Origin: CAZHJK01 sp964533275
Lineage (GTDB): Bacteria; Bacillota; Clostridia; Eubacteriales; Garciellaceae
Assembly: GCA_964533275.1 (NCBI GenBank)
Contig: CAZHJK010000049.1
Span: 1 to 6,316 of the forward strand
Reading direction: 5' to 3'
Length of the DNA stretch: 6,316 nt
The notes below the pieces were generated by a model. That model saw only the letters and a program-made list of their open reading frames with translations, was not told the DNA's origin and searched no databases. The position numbers and the translations under genes were made by a program. Below, one piece after another: positions 5,548 to 6,316 of the stretch. Every line of letters begins with the position of its first letter. Position 1 is the stretch's first letter.

Positions 5548-6171
5548 CTATAGAGCATTAACCCTATATCTTAAAACAGTTTTTAACTTCTCTGGTTCTA
5601 CTCTTCTTACATCAGATAAATATATCTCTCTATGTTTTAGAGTTGTGATATTAAGATTATTATTATCTATAAATTCCTTCATCATTTTAAAACTTTTCGG
5701 TTCATTATCGTAAGGTCCTACATGGAGCATCTGTACCGATAGCCCCTCCTCCATGGTGTCAAAGGTTACATCATTAAGTAATGGATGAGGATTCTTTTTC
5801 CTTGTATTCTCAAATGCTCTATCTACAATATCATTGGTTACAAAGTCCGGTTGTCTTATCATAATGGTATATAATAGCTCTTCCTTATTTAGTTCTTCTA
5901 ATTTTCTACCTTTTTCTGTTAAATCCCATATTCCCTCTAATGGATAAACTGTGTATTCGAAATAACCCTCTGGGGTATAACCCTGCTTTGGCATCATTCT
6001 AATAGCATAGGATAATGAGTAAAGAACACCTATTCTTTCTGAAAAATCTTCACTATTTGGATTACCACTCCCCCTTAGCATAAAAAATTTATACTTGGGA
6101 ATAGTGATCAGTTGGGGTTTTTGTTTTGGTATATATACACTTTTTTCATGTTTTCTCCACTCGTGTTTCAT
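5548..6171 (-). CDS. GyrI-like small-molecule-binding domain protein
   Basis: A 207-residue soluble protein of the GyrI-like group (PF06445 fold, COG4832-like). Family signatures are visible: an N-terminal strand leading to GSGNP (34-38), YTVYPLEGIWD (73-83), EEGLSVQMLHVGPYDNEP (141-158), and the C-terminal HREIYLSDVRRVEPEKLKTVLRYRV (180-204). The fold is a two-fold pseudo-symmetric pocket related to the ligand domain of multidrug-sensing regulators such as BmrR. There is no DNA-binding domain, and the length is usual for the stand-alone group. Some stand-alone members have been reported to hydrolyse cyclopropane-containing alkylating antibiotics, so a binding or detoxification role is possible but not shown. 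AAAGGAG (6180-6186) lies 8 nt before the ATG. It appears to be transcribed alone, with a terminator just after it and operator-like DNA upstream. Confidence 0.9.
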   Translation of the reverse strand: MKHEWRKHEKSVYIPKQKPQLITIPKYKFFMLRGSGNPNSEDFSERIGVLYSLSYAIRMMPKQGYTPEGYFEYTVYPLEGIWDLTEKGRKLEELNKEELLYTIMIRQPDFVTNDIVDRAFENTRKKNPHPLLNDVTFDTMEEGLSVQMLHVGPYDNEPKSFKMMKEFIDNNNLNITTLKHREIYLSDVRRVEPEKLKTVLRYRVNAL

Positions 6172-6253
6172 TGGCTTTACTCCTTTATTGGAATTAACTG
6201 CTCAATCCTACATATTCTTATAGTTAGAGGCCATCAACTCTGTTTGTCTAGGT

Positions 6254-6280
6254 ATTATACGCATAAGATAAATTATGCGT
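6254..6280 (-). promoter_or_regulatory. Promoter -10 with overlapping operator-like inverted repeat
   Basis: On the minus strand a perfect TATAAT (6254-6259) lies about 83 nt before the GyrI-like start. No good -35 is found at 16-18 nt. Overlapping its edge is a perfect 8-bp inverted repeat, ACGCATAA (6259-6266) / TTATGCGT (6273-6280), with a 6-nt gap, placed where the promoter spacer would be. That is a position used by repressors and by MerR-type activators. The four outermost bases also belong to the 40-bp repeat. Confidence 0.4.
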
Positions 6281-6316
6281 CGTTGACCGATGTTGCCAAA
6301 TAATACTTTCAGGGTT
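6277..6316 (-). repeat. Right arm of the 40-bp perfect inverted repeat
   Basis: Exact reverse complement of 1063-1102, running to the last base of the window, so the repeat is probably longer than 40 bp and continues outside. Homology to the left arm ends inward at 6276. With the left arm it encloses all seven genes, about 5.2 kb. Confidence 0.9.

Noticed and set aside
6112..6303. 63-codon plus-strand ORF
   Set aside because: It is antisense to the start of the GyrI-like gene and runs through its promoter region and the repeat; no ribosome binding site.

Overview
The window is AT-rich, low-GC Firmicutes-type chromosomal DNA, most likely from an anaerobic clostridial-class bacterium. The evidence is strong AGGAGG-type ribosome binding sites close to the starts, a TTG start, AT-rich intergenic DNA with short U-tract terminators, and the protein families present. 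No named genus can be supported from the sequence alone. There are seven credible protein genes, one of them only 42 codons long. I found no rRNA, tRNA, CRISPR array or intact transposase.

Layout. Bases 1-1129 carry no credible gene. The first ~290 are AT-rich spacer. About 290-1110 is a less AT-rich repeat island holding a REP-like GGGACGG element, a possible structured RNA with three hairpins, a nested palindromic repeat, and one arm of a perfect 40-bp inverted repeat. The second arm is the last 40 bases of the window, so the whole gene block (1130-6171) lies between inverted repeat copies. On the minus strand at 1130-1960 an RDD-family membrane protein is followed by a 69-residue two-helix membrane protein. 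Divergent from them, on the plus strand, is an FAD-dependent oxidoreductase (2117-3199). Converging on it is a minus-strand group that reads a TTG-started four-helix membrane protein (5199-4678), a PLP-dependent cysteine desulfurase-family enzyme (4629-3481) and a 42-residue membrane protein (3400-3272). Last comes a minus-strand GyrI-like small-molecule-binding protein (6171-5548).

How the parts fit. The best-marked control region is 5209-5278. A minus-strand terminator there is followed at once by a TTGACA/TTTAAT promoter and then the ribosome binding site of the TTG-started gene, which separates the GyrI-like gene from the desulfurase group. Operator-like inverted repeats lie at the presumed promoters of the oxidoreductase gene (2055-2084) and the GyrI-like gene (6259-6280). 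Nothing shows one pathway joining all the genes; they look like several short transcription units.

I did not identify a clearly new multi-gene system. The most worthwhile signals are the inverted repeat pair around the gene block, the hairpin cluster at 513-654, the 42-codon gene, and the two operator-like repeats.
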